A program made the translations under genes and the position numbers. A stretch of DNA of 6,858 nucleotides. It comes from Ornithinimicrobium sp. Lineage in GTDB: Bacteria > Actinomycetota > Actinomycetes > Actinomycetales > Dermatophilaceae. The DNA lies in assembly GCA_030145965.1 (NCBI GenBank), contig JASKZT010000267.1, positions 1 through 6,858 of the forward strand, written 5' to 3'. The notes beneath the pieces were generated by a model. It searched no databases, was not told the DNA's origin, and worked only from the letters and a program-made list of their open reading frames with translations. Positions 1 to 6,610 of the stretch are shown piece by piece. Numbering within the stretch: the stretch's first letter is position 1; each line of letters begins with the position of its first letter.

Positions 1-148
1 CGTAGGTGCCGCAGGAGGTGCAGGCCTGGTGCGGGGTGCGCACCGAGCCGCACTGCGGGCAGGTCGACAGCGCGATGGGCGCCGCCTTCCAGTTGGCCCG
101 GCGGCTGCGGGTGTTGGAGCGCGACATCTTCCGCTTCGGGACGGCCAC
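1..148 (-). CDS. rpmF: 50S ribosomal protein L32, 3' end cut off by window edge
   Basis: Structural protein of the large ribosomal subunit. The visible 49 residues begin with a GTG codon (read as Met) followed by AVPKRKMSRSNTRSRRANWK, the conserved basic start of L32. They continue through a zinc-ribbon half with C-P-Q-C at about residues 30-33 and C-T-S-C near 43-46, ending CGTY at the window edge. All four cysteines are present, so this is the zinc-binding (C+) form. Bacterial L32 is usually about 55-65 residues, so roughly 10-15 are missing beyond position 1. The GTG start is supported by AGAGG at 160-156, seven bases upstream and inside the end of yceD. The yceD stop is one base before this start, so the two genes are almost certainly co-transcribed and translationally coupled. 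The yceD-rpmF pair is conserved across bacteria. Confidence 0.95.
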   Translation of the reverse strand, partial: MAVPKRKMSRSNTRSRRANWKAAPIALSTCPQCGSVRTPHQACTSCGTY

Positions 149-149
149 G

Positions 150-782
150 TCAGTTCCTCTTCTCGTCGTCGTCGGTCGGCGTGCTCATGGAGGCGAGCGC
201 CGACCACCTGGGGTCGATCACGTCGTGATGGTGGTCCGGGTCGTCCGCCAGGTGTGCTCCGCACTCGGAGCACAGACCCGGACAGTCTTCCTGGCACACC
301 GGCTGGAAGGGCAGGGCGGTGACGACGGCGTCCCTCACGACCTCCTCGAGGTCCATCAGGTCGCCGTCGAGCACGTGCTGCTCGTCCTCGTCGGTCTCGG
401 TGTCCTTGCCACCGCTGCCCCCGGCCCTGCGGGCCCTGGGCGCCGCCACCGTGGCGTGGTGGGCGGCTCGCCCGGGGTAGGCGAACAGCTCCTGGAAGAA
501 CACCTCGAGGCCTACCTCGAGGTCGTCCAGGCACCGCACGCACACCCCGCTCGCCGTGGCTCGGACCGTCCCCGTCGCCAGGACGCCCTCGACGACCGAC
601 TCCATCCGCAGCTCCAGGTCGACCGGGTGGCCGGCCTGGATCGCGATGACGTCGGTGCCGATGCGCTCGGGCGCCGTCACGGTGAGGGACAGCTCGCGCA
701 TGGTGCCCGGTCGCCGGATGAGCTCCCGGGTGTCGACCACCCAGGGGCCTTCCTGCTGATGAGCAGCCATGGTCTTCGTCAT
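150..782 (-). CDS. yceD: YceD/DUF177 family protein linked to 23S rRNA accumulation
   Basis: A 210-residue DUF177 protein. Family members are encoded just before rpmF and have been linked to 23S rRNA accumulation and large-subunit assembly in bacteria and plastids. Visible here are the N-terminal DTRELIRRPGTMREL (17-31), the first cysteine pair in CVRCLDDLE (C81, C84), and a C-terminal metal-binding-like cluster CQEDCPGLCSECG (C163, C167, C171, C174). Between them, residues about 101-145 form a low-complexity stretch rich in Ala, Arg, Gly and Asp/Glu, longer than in compact homologues. The tail is acidic and Thr-rich. Start choice: ATG at 782 and ATG at 770 (MAAHQQEG) are both in frame. The only purine-rich motif, GAGG at 786-783, abuts the first ATG and lies 12 bases from the second, so neither start is decisive. 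An open frame extends upstream to 947, but its residues look non-coding and overlap coaD, so I rejected that start. A promoter lies upstream. Confidence 0.9.
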   Translation of the reverse strand: MTKTMAAHQQEGPWVVDTRELIRRPGTMRELSLTVTAPERIGTDVIAIQAGHPVDLELRMESVVEGVLATGTVRATASGVCVRCLDDLEVGLEVFFQELFAYPGRAAHHATVAAPRARRAGGSGGKDTETDEDEQHVLDGDLMDLEEVVRDAVVTALPFQPVCQEDCPGLCSECGAHLADDPDHHHDVIDPRWSALASMSTPTDDDEKRN

Positions 783-794
783 CCTCGTGCACTC

Positions 795-854
795 GCGTCG
801 GCTGTGGTGACGGTCCTGCCCGCGGCGAGACGCTGCTGGGACACAAACCGACGC
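795..854 (-). promoter_or_regulatory. Inverted repeat in the yceD upstream region (leader hairpin or operator)
   Basis: The 97-bp gap between coaD and yceD contains two perfect 7-bp complementary arms: GCGTCGG (854-848 on the minus strand) and CCGACGC (801-795). Pairing can continue inward by about five more pairs with one bulged base (arms about 854-842 and 806-795), around a loop of about 35 bases. The 3' arm ends 12 bases before the ATG at 782, so a folded leader could affect yceD translation. The 5' end of the outer arm may lie just outside the transcript if it starts near 851, so an operator is an alternative reading. Confidence 0.3.
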
Positions 855-857
855 ACC

Positions 858-888
858 AGCGTATCCGAGCGGGGGGCGCTCACCCAAA
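858..888 (-). promoter_or_regulatory. Putative promoter of the yceD-rpmF unit
   Basis: On the minus strand a -35-like TTTGGGT (888-882) is followed by an 18-base gap after TTGGGT and then a -10-like TACGCT (863-858), which fits the actinobacterial TANNNT form. The -35 element lies within the last two codons and stop of coaD (TTT GGG TGA). Transcription would start near 851, leaving a leader of about 70 bases before yceD. The same two elements with the same spacing occur in front of rpmB at 6685-6715, which raises confidence. This is a sequence match only, with no mapped start. Confidence 0.55.
867..881. repeat. Short inverted repeat just after the coaD stop, within the yceD promoter spacer
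   Basis: On the minus strand, GAGCG, five C residues, then CGCTC form a perfect 5-bp-arm inverted repeat starting inside the coaD stop codon. There is no T-tract, so it is not a convincing intrinsic terminator. It occupies most of the spacer between the proposed -35 and -10. It could cap the coaD transcript or simply be a product of GC-rich composition. Confidence 0.35.
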
Positions 889-1377
889 CCGACCGGCGCG
901 CAGCGCGTCCAGGACGCCGTCCGGCACGAGCCCGGCGACGTCGCCACCGTAGCGGTGCACCTCCTTGACGAGCGAGCTCGAGACGTGCTCCAGCGAGGGG
1001 TCGCCGGGCAGGAAGACGGTCTCGACCCCGGTGAGGTGGCGGTTCATGCGCGCCATCGGCAGCTCGTAGGCGAAGTCGGTGCCGCCCCGCAGCCCCTTGA
1101 CGACCGCGCCCGCGTCCACCTGCCGGCAGACGTCCACGAGGAGCACGTCGGCGAAGGCCTCGACCCGCACCCTGCGGGCCACGCCCCCGGGCAGCGCCTC
1201 GTGGATGAGCTGCAGGCGACGCTCGACCGGGAACGTGCCCGCCTTGGCCGGGTTGTGCAGGACGGCCACGACGACCTCGTCGAAGAGCGTGGTCGCCCGG
1301 GCGATGACGTCCAGGTGGCCGTTGGTGACCGGGTCGAAGGATCCGGGGCAGACGCAGCGGCGCGTGGGTGCGGACAT
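880..1377 (-). CDS. coaD: Phosphopantetheine adenylyltransferase
   Basis: Catalyses ATP + 4'-phosphopantetheine to dephospho-CoA + pyrophosphate, the penultimate step of coenzyme A synthesis, in the cytoplasm as a hexamer in known homologues. The 165 residues match the usual length (about 160). The nucleotidyltransferase signature GSFDPVTNGH is at 12-21, with S13 at the position of E. coli T10 and H21 as the (T/H)xGH-type histidine. K45 follows in NPAKAGTFP, then KGLRGGTDFAYE at 94-105, ARMNRHL at 109-115, and VSSSLVKEV at 132-140, the C-terminal ATP-binding motif. No key residue is missing. The ATG start at 1377 is right for the family, although only a weak purine motif precedes it. It lies 32 bp after the hemerythrin-like gene. 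In many actinobacteria it directly follows rsmD. Its last codons overlap the proposed yceD promoter. Confidence 0.97.
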   Translation of the reverse strand: MSAPTRRCVCPGSFDPVTNGHLDVIARATTLFDEVVVAVLHNPAKAGTFPVERRLQLIHEALPGGVARRVRVEAFADVLLVDVCRQVDAGAVVKGLRGGTDFAYELPMARMNRHLTGVETVFLPGDPSLEHVSSSLVKEVHRYGGDVAGLVPDGVLDALRAGRFG

Positions 1378-1409
1378 GGCCGGAGCCTAGCGGGGGTCGG
1401 CCTCGCGGC

Positions 1410-1970
1410 TCAGGACTCGTCCTCCTCCTCGGCCGGCAGCAGCCCGGCCTCGTGCGCCTCCTTGACCAGCCTGCGGACGTTGTCCACCGACCCCGCGCGG
1501 GCGTCCAGCTGCTCGCTGCGCACCTTGAGGAAGACCTCGCCGAGCCGGGCCCGCTCCTCGTCCCCGATCTCCTCGCGCGCCGGGTTCAGGATCGTCAGCT
1601 CCTCCTCGGTGATGTGGTGCTGGAGGACCTCGTTCAACCGCTCCACGGCGTCGTCGAACTTCTGCGTGTCGGTGCCGCGGCACTCCAGCAGGGCCAGCAG
1701 CGCCTCGTTGATCTCGGCGTGCTCCTCCTCGCCGTGGTGCACCTCGTCGTCGCCGACCTCCTCGGTCCTCCGCTCCAGCCGCGGGTAGACGTCCTGCTCC
1801 TCGGCCTCGCCGTGGGCGATGAGCACGTCGGCGAAGGCGCGGCGGGCCGACTCCCGGTCGGCGGTGCTGTCGCGCATCTCGCGCATGAGGGTCTCGAAGA
1901 GGCGGTGGTCCTCGAGGATGAGGTCCACGACGTCGCCGGAGACGGGGCGGGGGATCACGTAGTCGGTCAT
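1410..1970 (-). CDS. Hemerythrin HHE cation-binding domain protein
   Basis: A 186-residue soluble helical protein of the hemerythrin-like HHE family, which bind a di-iron (or other metal) centre. Roles in the family vary: oxygen or NO sensing, iron handling and oxidative or nitrosative stress. Ligand-type residues occur in the expected order: H22 (LEDHRLFE), H53 and E57 (AHGEAEEQDVYP), H79 and H84 (HHGEEEHAE), and H118/H119 with E122/E123 (LQHHITEEE). The family's repeated HxxxE pattern is therefore intact. Residues about 130-175 form a further predicted helix, and the tail (EEEDES) is strongly acidic. There is no signal peptide or membrane segment. The ATG at 1970 has no clear ribosome-binding site. 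The gene sits between rsmD and coaD with gaps of 56 and 32 bp, wider than the others in the rightward part of the cluster. That suggests a later insertion into a conserved housekeeping order. The specific function cannot be assigned. Confidence 0.9.
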   Translation of the reverse strand: MTDYVIPRPVSGDVVDLILEDHRLFETLMREMRDSTADRESARRAFADVLIAHGEAEEQDVYPRLERRTEEVGDDEVHHGEEEHAEINEALLALLECRGTDTQKFDDAVERLNEVLQHHITEEELTILNPAREEIGDEERARLGEVFLKVRSEQLDARAGSVDNVRRLVKEAHEAGLLPAEEEDES

Positions 1971-2000
1971 GCCCGCATCGTGGCATCGCGACCACGTCGT

Positions 2001-2019
2001 CGCACGTCGGGGACGTGCG
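2001..2019. promoter_or_regulatory. Perfect 8-bp-arm palindrome upstream of the hemerythrin-like gene
   Basis: CGCACGTC (2001-2008), GGG, GACGTGCG (2012-2019) is a perfect inverted repeat in the 56-bp gap between the rsmD stop and the hemerythrin-like start. It begins 7 bp after the rsmD stop in the direction of transcription. No T-run follows, so it is an unlikely intrinsic terminator. It could be a regulator binding site or an RNA hairpin between the two genes. A weaker 5-bp-arm repeat (CGTGG at 1979-1983, CCACG at 1992-1996) lies next to it, closer to the start codon. Confidence 0.45.
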
Positions 2020-2026
2020 GTCGCCC

Positions 2027-2602
2027 TCAGCCAGCCTCCACCGCCTCCGCGACGTGCACCGCGGTCTCGCCGTAGCTGCGCGAGCCCAGGTGCGCCATGC
2101 CCTCGGGCCAGCGGGGCTGCGGGGAGCGCGCGCTGCGCTCGACGACGACGACCGCCTCCGGGTCGAGCCAGGCCTGGGCGACGAGGAGGCCGAGGACCTC
2201 CGCGAGGTCCTCCTCGGACAGCGGGTAGGGCGGGTCGAGGAGGACGACGTGGTAGGCGCCGCCCTCCCCCGGGCCGTCCTGGAGCACCCGGGCGACGGGG
2301 GCGGTGCGGACCTCGACGGCGTCGGTCATGGCCAGGTCGCGGGCGTTGCGCTCGACGAGGGCCGCCGTGGCCCGGTGCTTCTCCACCGCGAGCAGGTGGG
2401 CCGCCCCCCGCGAGACGGCCTCCAGCCCCAGCGCCCCGGAGCCGGCGTAGAGGTCGAGGACCCGCGCCCCGTCGAGGTCGATGAGCGCCTGGAGGCGGGA
2501 GAAGACCGCCTCCCGCACCCGGTCGGTCGTCGGGCGGGTGCCCGACCCGCGCGGGGTGGCGATGCTCCGGCCGCCGGCGCGCCCGGCGATGATGCGTGTC
2601 AC
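2027..2602 (-). CDS. rsmD: 16S rRNA (guanine(966)-N(2))-methyltransferase
   Basis: A SAM-dependent enzyme that methylates N2 of G966 in helix 31 of 16S rRNA on the assembling small subunit. At 191 residues it is the usual length. Family landmarks are RIIAG at 3-7, TRPTTDRVREAVFS at 22-35 (RNA-binding and family signature), the SAM-binding loop DLYAGSGALGLEA at 50-62, the acidic VEK at 73-75, and the catalytic DPPY at 123-126. The start is GTG at 2602, which gives the canonical (M)TRIIAG N-terminus. Any ribosome-binding site is weak. The recG stop is only 7 bp upstream, so it is probably made by reinitiation or coupling from the recG message. Confidence 0.95.
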   Translation of the reverse strand: MTRIIAGRAGGRSIATPRGSGTRPTTDRVREAVFSRLQALIDLDGARVLDLYAGSGALGLEAVSRGAAHLLAVEKHRATAALVERNARDLAMTDAVEVRTAPVARVLQDGPGEGGAYHVVLLDPPYPLSEEDLAEVLGLLVAQAWLDPEAVVVVERSARSPQPRWPEGMAHLGSRSYGETAVHVAEAVEAG

Positions 2603-2609
2603 GGCCCGC

Positions 2610-4871
2610 TCAGCCCCGCTCCAGGAACGCCGCGCGCTCGGCGTCGAGCAGGTCCAGCTCGCGCCGCAGCGCGGGGTGGTCGGCGAGGTCGGGGTCGGCC
2701 TCCACGGCGCTCCAGGCCGCCTCGTGGGCGGAGACGATGAGCTCCTCGTCGCGGGACAGGCGGAGGAAGCGCAGGCCGCTGCGGCCGCCGCTCTGGCTGG
2801 CGCCGAGCACGTCGCCCTCCCGGCGGGTCTGCAGGTCCAGCCGGGCCAGCTCGAAGCCGTCGGTGGTGGAGGCCACCTGCTCCAGGCGCTGCACCGCGCC
2901 CTCGTCCCCGGAGCCGCCCTGGGTGACGAGCAGGCAGAGCCCGGGGCGTCCGCCGCGGCCGACCCGGCCGCGCAGCTGGTGCAGCTGGGAGATGCCGAAC
3001 CGGTCGGCGTCGAGGACGACCATCGTGGTCGCGTCGGGCACGTCGACGCCGACCTCGATGACGGTGGTCGCGACGAGGACGTCGACCTCGCCGTCGCCGA
3101 AGCGGCGCATGACGGCCTCCTTCTCCTCCCCCGTCATCCGGCCGTGGAGGGTCTCGATGCGCAGGTCCCGGGTGACGGGGAGGGCGCGCAGCGCGCGGGT
3201 GACCTGATGGACGCCGTGCAGCTGCGGGCCGTCGGCTCCGCCGCCGTCGAGCTCCTCGCCGTCGACGTCGGGCACGTCCCCCTCGGCCGCGGTCGCGGGC
3301 GCCCGGTCGGTGGGGCCGCCGGGGCCGTCCGTGTCGCCGCCGGGCAGGTCGGGGTCGTCCTCCTGCCCGATCCGCGGGCACACGACATACACCTGCCCCC
3401 CGCCCCGCGCCTCCTCCACGACGCGCTCCCAGGTCCGGCGCAGCCAGGTGGGGCGGTCGCCGGTGACCACGTGGGTCGCGATGGGCTGCCGCCCGCGCGG
3501 GAGCTCGCGCAGGGTGGAGGTCGTCATGTCGCCGTAGACGGTCATCGCGACCGTCCGCGGGATGGGGGTGGCGGTCATGACGAGCACGTGCGGGGCGTCG
3601 GAGGCCTTGGCGCGGAGGGCGTCGCGCTGCTCCACGCCGAAGCGGTGCTGCTCGTCGACGACGACGAGCCCGAGCTCGGCCAGCTGCACGTGCTCCTGGA
3701 TGAGCGCGTGGGTCCCGACGACGATGCCGGCCTCCCCGGAGGCCGCGGCGAGCAGGTTGACGCGACGCTCGGCGGCGGACTGGCTGCCGGTGAGGAGGGC
3801 GACGCGGGTGGCGTTCTCCGCCCCGCCGAGCATGCCGCCCTCCGCCATCGGGCCGAGCAGGGCGGTGACCGCCCGGTGGTGCTGGGCCGCCAGCACCTCG
3901 GTGGGGGCCAGCAGGGCCGCCTGCGCGCCGCCGTCGACGGTCGCGAGCATGGCGAGGAGCGCCAGCACGGTCTTGCCCGAGCCGACCTCGCCCTGGAGCA
4001 GGCGGTGCATGGGCACGGGGCGGGCCAGGTCGGCGCGCAGCTCCTCCAGCACCGTCCGCTGCCCGCCGGTGAGCTCGAAGGGCAGCCGCTCGAGCAGGGC
4101 GTCGACGAGCCCGCCCTCCACCGGCTCTCGTGGCACGGCGGGCACGGCGTCGCTGGCCAGCCGCGTGCGCGCCAGCGCGGCCTGGATGACGAACGCCTCC
4201 TGGAAGCGCAGGCGGTGCAGGCCGCGGCGGTGGTCGGCGTCGGTGCGCGGCCGGTGCACGAGCTGGTAGGCGTCGCGCAGGTCGGGCAGGTCGTGGGCGC
4301 GGCGCACCTTCTCCGGCAGCGGGTCGGGCAGGTCGTCGAGGGCGTGGAGGACGAGGTCGAGCAGGTCGCCGTGGACGATCGGGGACAGCTTGGACGTCGA
4401 GGGGTAGACCGGCACGAGGCCCCCGAGCAGCCACCCGCCCGAGGAGGAGCCGGAGGGGTCGTCGAGGACGGCGTAGTCGGGGTGGGTCAGCTGCAGCTGG
4501 CGGCCGTAGGTGCCGATCTGCCCCGAGCAGACGACCCGGGCGCCGGGCACCAGCCGGTCCTGGTGGCCGTAGGGCTTGAAGAACGTCAGCTGCAGGGTGC
4601 CACCGCCCGCCTCGTCCTCGACGTCGACGACGAGCATGCGGCCACGCCGCGACCGCATGGCGCGCGTCGTGGCCGAGCGGACCGTCCCGACGACGACGAC
4701 GTCCTCCCCGTGGGGCAGCCCCCCGAAGGCGGCCGGGCGCGTGGGGTCGAGGTAGGTCCGGGGCAGGAAGTCGAGCATGTCGCGCACCGTGGTGAAGCCG
4801 CGCGCGGTCTCCAGGGTCTTGGCGCCGGCCCCGACGACGGTGCGCAGGCGGGTGTCCAGGCCGACCGCCAT
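2610..4871 (-). CDS. recG: ATP-dependent DNA helicase RecG
   Basis: A superfamily 2 helicase that remodels stalled replication forks and recombination intermediates. The 753 residues (from ATG) comprise an N-terminal wedge/OB region (about 60-135, with LTFFKPYG at 95-102), helicase domain 1 and helicase domain 2. Motifs are Walker A GEVGSGKT (294-301), the DEQH box (406-409), TATPIPRT (433-440), TTVIEVGVDVPDAT (602-615) and QLRGRVGRG (632-640). The translocation region RREGDVLGASQSG (683-695) has the actinobacterial form. Residues about 502-550, between VVCPRI and the second RecA-like core, are a Gly/Asp/Pro-rich linker absent from E. coli RecG. Start: ATG at 4871 has GGGGG at 4883-4879, seven bases upstream. 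It shares the A of the preceding stop (TGATG), which indicates translational coupling. GTG at 4874 is possible. A longer open frame to 5117 is Arg-rich and overlaps the DAK2 gene, so I rejected it. Confidence 0.97.
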   Translation of the reverse strand: MAVGLDTRLRTVVGAGAKTLETARGFTTVRDMLDFLPRTYLDPTRPAAFGGLPHGEDVVVVGTVRSATTRAMRSRRGRMLVVDVEDEAGGGTLQLTFFKPYGHQDRLVPGARVVCSGQIGTYGRQLQLTHPDYAVLDDPSGSSSGGWLLGGLVPVYPSTSKLSPIVHGDLLDLVLHALDDLPDPLPEKVRRAHDLPDLRDAYQLVHRPRTDADHRRGLHRLRFQEAFVIQAALARTRLASDAVPAVPREPVEGGLVDALLERLPFELTGGQRTVLEELRADLARPVPMHRLLQGEVGSGKTVLALLAMLATVDGGAQAALLAPTEVLAAQHHRAVTALLGPMAEGGMLGGAENATRVALLTGSQSAAERRVNLLAAASGEAGIVVGTHALIQEHVQLAELGLVVVDEQHRFGVEQRDALRAKASDAPHVLVMTATPIPRTVAMTVYGDMTTSTLRELPRGRQPIATHVVTGDRPTWLRRTWERVVEEARGGGQVYVVCPRIGQEDDPDLPGGDTDGPGGPTDRAPATAAEGDVPDVDGEELDGGGADGPQLHGVHQVTRALRALPVTRDLRIETLHGRMTGEEKEAVMRRFGDGEVDVLVATTVIEVGVDVPDATTMVVLDADRFGISQLHQLRGRVGRGGRPGLCLLVTQGGSGDEGAVQRLEQVASTTDGFELARLDLQTRREGDVLGASQSGGRSGLRFLRLSRDEELIVSAHEAAWSAVEADPDLADHPALRRELDLLDAERAAFLERG

Positions 4872-6610
4872 CACTCGACCCCCAGCAGGTAGGGGTAGGT
4901 CGGCTGACCGCCCTCGATCGTCGTCACCTCGGCCCCGGGGTGCCCGGCGAGATGCGCCTCGAGGACCTCGTCGAGGGCACCCTCCTGCGCGCTCGCGCCG
5001 CACAGCACCGTGAGGACCTCGGCCTCGTCGTGCCAGAGGACGTCGAGGACGGCGGCGGCCACCGCGTCGAGCTCGTCGTCCACGGCGACGATGTCGCGGG
5101 CGACGATGCCGATCCACTGGCCGGGTCGCACCGGACCCGCGGGCGTCTGCGCCGGGCGCTCCGCGCGGGTGAGGGCCCCCGGCCGGACGGCCTCGGCGGC
5201 CTCGGTCATCGCCGCGACGACCGCGGCGGGGTCGCCGTCAGGGTCGAGGACGGCCAGGGCGGCCAGCCCCTGGACCAGCGTGCGGGTGGGGACGACGTCG
5301 ACCTCGACGCCCTCGCGCGCGGCCGCCTCGGCGGCGGCCATGGCGACCATGACCGTGTCGCCGTCGTTGGGCAGCAGCACGACGCGCGGGGTCCCGCTCG
5401 CCCAGACGGCCGCCAGGAGCTGCCCGGCGGAGGCGCGCCGGCGCGGGCCGGAGGGCACCACCTGGGCGGCGCCCGCCTCCGCGAGCAGCCGCTCCACGCC
5501 GGGTCCGAGCCCGCACGCGACGATGCCGAAGCGGCCCGGGCGCGCATCGGCGTGCGCTCCCCTACCGCTGACGTCGGGCGTGCCGCCCGCCGCCGGCGGC
5601 CCGGGCAGGGGCCTCAGCTCCGTGCCGTCGGCGAGCGAGGTCACGCGGACGTCCTCGACGGTGCCCGCGACGGCGCCCGCCTCCACCGCCAGGCGCGGGT
5701 CGGCGAGGTGGACGTGCACGCGGTAGTCCGTCGGGCCGCCCGCGACGACGACCGAGGTGCCGAGCAGCGACAGGCGCGCCCTGAGCCGGCCGGCGCGGTC
5801 CTCGTCGGTGCCGGTGAGGAGGTACATGACCTCGATGCCGCCCTCGTCGCCCTCGGCGTGGGCCTCGGTGCAGGGCCGGGCTGCCTGGTCCCCCCGCCCC
5901 TCCTGGACCTCCCACCACGTGGGCAGCTCGGTGACGCCGCGGTGCGGCCGGTCCTCCAGGACGGCCTCCAGCGCCTCCACGACGAGGACGAGGCCTGCTC
6001 CCCCCGCGTCGACGACACCGGCGGCACGCAGGGCCGGCAGCTGCTCGGGGGTGTGCGCCAGCGCCTCGCGGGCCGACTGCAGCGCCTCCCGCACGACGTG
6101 GAGCGCCTCGAGCTCCTCCTCCTCGCCGAAGAGCGGACGGCCCCGCTCGACCGCGGCGCGGGCGCCCTCGGCGGCAGCCCTGGCGACGGAGAGGATCGTC
6201 CCCTCGACCGGGGCGGCGACGGCGTCCCAGGCGGTCCGGGCCGCGGCCTCGAAGGCCGCCGCGAGCTGGTCCGGGCCGGCGCTGGTGACCTCCTCGCCGA
6301 CGGAGTCCGAGAGCCCGCGGGCGAGCTGGGACATGATCACCCCGGAGTTGCCGCGGGCCGACAGGAGCATGCCGCGGGCGATGAGGGCGAGACCCTCGTC
6401 GAGCCGCTCGGTGCCCGCGCCCAGCTCGAACTGCCCGCGGACGAACTCCAGCGCCCCGTCCATGGTGAGGAACATGTTGGTGCCGGTGTCGCCGTCGGCG
6501 ACCGGGAAGACGTTGAGCTCGTCGATCCGTTCCCGGGCCCCGGCCAGCAGGAGCCGGGCGGTCACCGCCCACCGTCGGGCGGTGACGAGGTCGAGGGCAG
6601 GGCGGGGCAC
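4871..6610 (-). CDS. DAK2/FakA-like kinase-family protein (YloV family)
   Basis: A 579-residue protein with the architecture of FakA, the ATP-binding subunit of bacterial fatty acid kinase, which phosphorylates fatty acids carried by DegV-family FakB proteins. The N-terminal DAK2/DhaL domain (about 1-215) has NVFPVADGDTGTNM at 33-46, with D39 and D41 as likely Mg-binding residues, and ARGNSGVIMSQ at 85-95. PVEGTILSVA follows at 134-143 and DAGGAGLVLVVEAL at 201-214. The middle domain contains YRVHVHLADP (H299, H301), resembling the zinc-binding histidine pair of FakA; C247 could be the partner cysteine. The C-terminal domain (about 360-579) has LLPNDGDTVM (412-421), VPTRTLVQGLAAL (440-452) and a closing GGQPTYPYLLGVE. 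An acidic/Gly insert lies near 248-258. The GTG start at 6610 gives the expected N-terminus. No FakB gene is in the window, so the kinase role is inferred from family. The gene heads the leftward unit with recG. Confidence 0.88.
   Translation of the reverse strand: MPRPALDLVTARRWAVTARLLLAGARERIDELNVFPVADGDTGTNMFLTMDGALEFVRGQFELGAGTERLDEGLALIARGMLLSARGNSGVIMSQLARGLSDSVGEEVTSAGPDQLAAAFEAAARTAWDAVAAPVEGTILSVARAAAEGARAAVERGRPLFGEEEELEALHVVREALQSAREALAHTPEQLPALRAAGVVDAGGAGLVLVVEALEAVLEDRPHRGVTELPTWWEVQEGRGDQAARPCTEAHAEGDEGGIEVMYLLTGTDEDRAGRLRARLSLLGTSVVVAGGPTDYRVHVHLADPRLAVEAGAVAGTVEDVRVTSLADGTELRPLPGPPAAGGTPDVSGRGAHADARPGRFGIVACGLGPGVERLLAEAGAAQVVPSGPRRRASAGQLLAAVWASGTPRVVLLPNDGDTVMVAMAAAEAAAREGVEVDVVPTRTLVQGLAALAVLDPDGDPAAVVAAMTEAAEAVRPGALTRAERPAQTPAGPVRPGQWIGIVARDIVAVDDELDAVAAAVLDVLWHDEAEVLTVLCGASAQEGALDEVLEAHLAGHPGAEVTTIEGGQPTYPYLLGVE

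Noticed and set aside
783..947. N-terminal extension of YceD to position 947
   Set aside because: It overlaps the end of coaD and the proposed promoter, and the added residues do not resemble DUF177.
6..1788. Plus-strand open frames over rpmF, yceD and coaD
   Set aside because: They are shadows of conserved minus-strand genes with no recognisable protein features.
1141..1838. Exact 18-base repeat GAGCACGTCGGCGAAGGC at 1141-1158 and 1821-1838
   Set aside because: Both copies encode AFADVL in the same frame of unrelated proteins (CoaD and the hemerythrin-like protein). Shared residues and strong codon bias explain it without recombination.
1387..1995. 202-codon minus-strand frame overlapping the hemerythrin-like gene
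   Set aside because: It is an Arg/Gly-rich alternative frame; the overlapping frame carries the complete HHE ligand set.
2481..4892. 803-codon plus-strand open frame opposite recG
   Set aside because: It is antisense to a full-length RecG with every helicase motif intact. Its translation is low-complexity Gly/Ala/Val/Asp with no recognisable domain, a usual by-product of high GC content.
4872..5117. N-terminal extension of RecG by about 82 residues
   Set aside because: The added residues are an Arg/Gly-rich out-of-frame reading of the DAK2 gene. The ATG at 4871 has a good ribosome-binding site and gives the family N-terminus.
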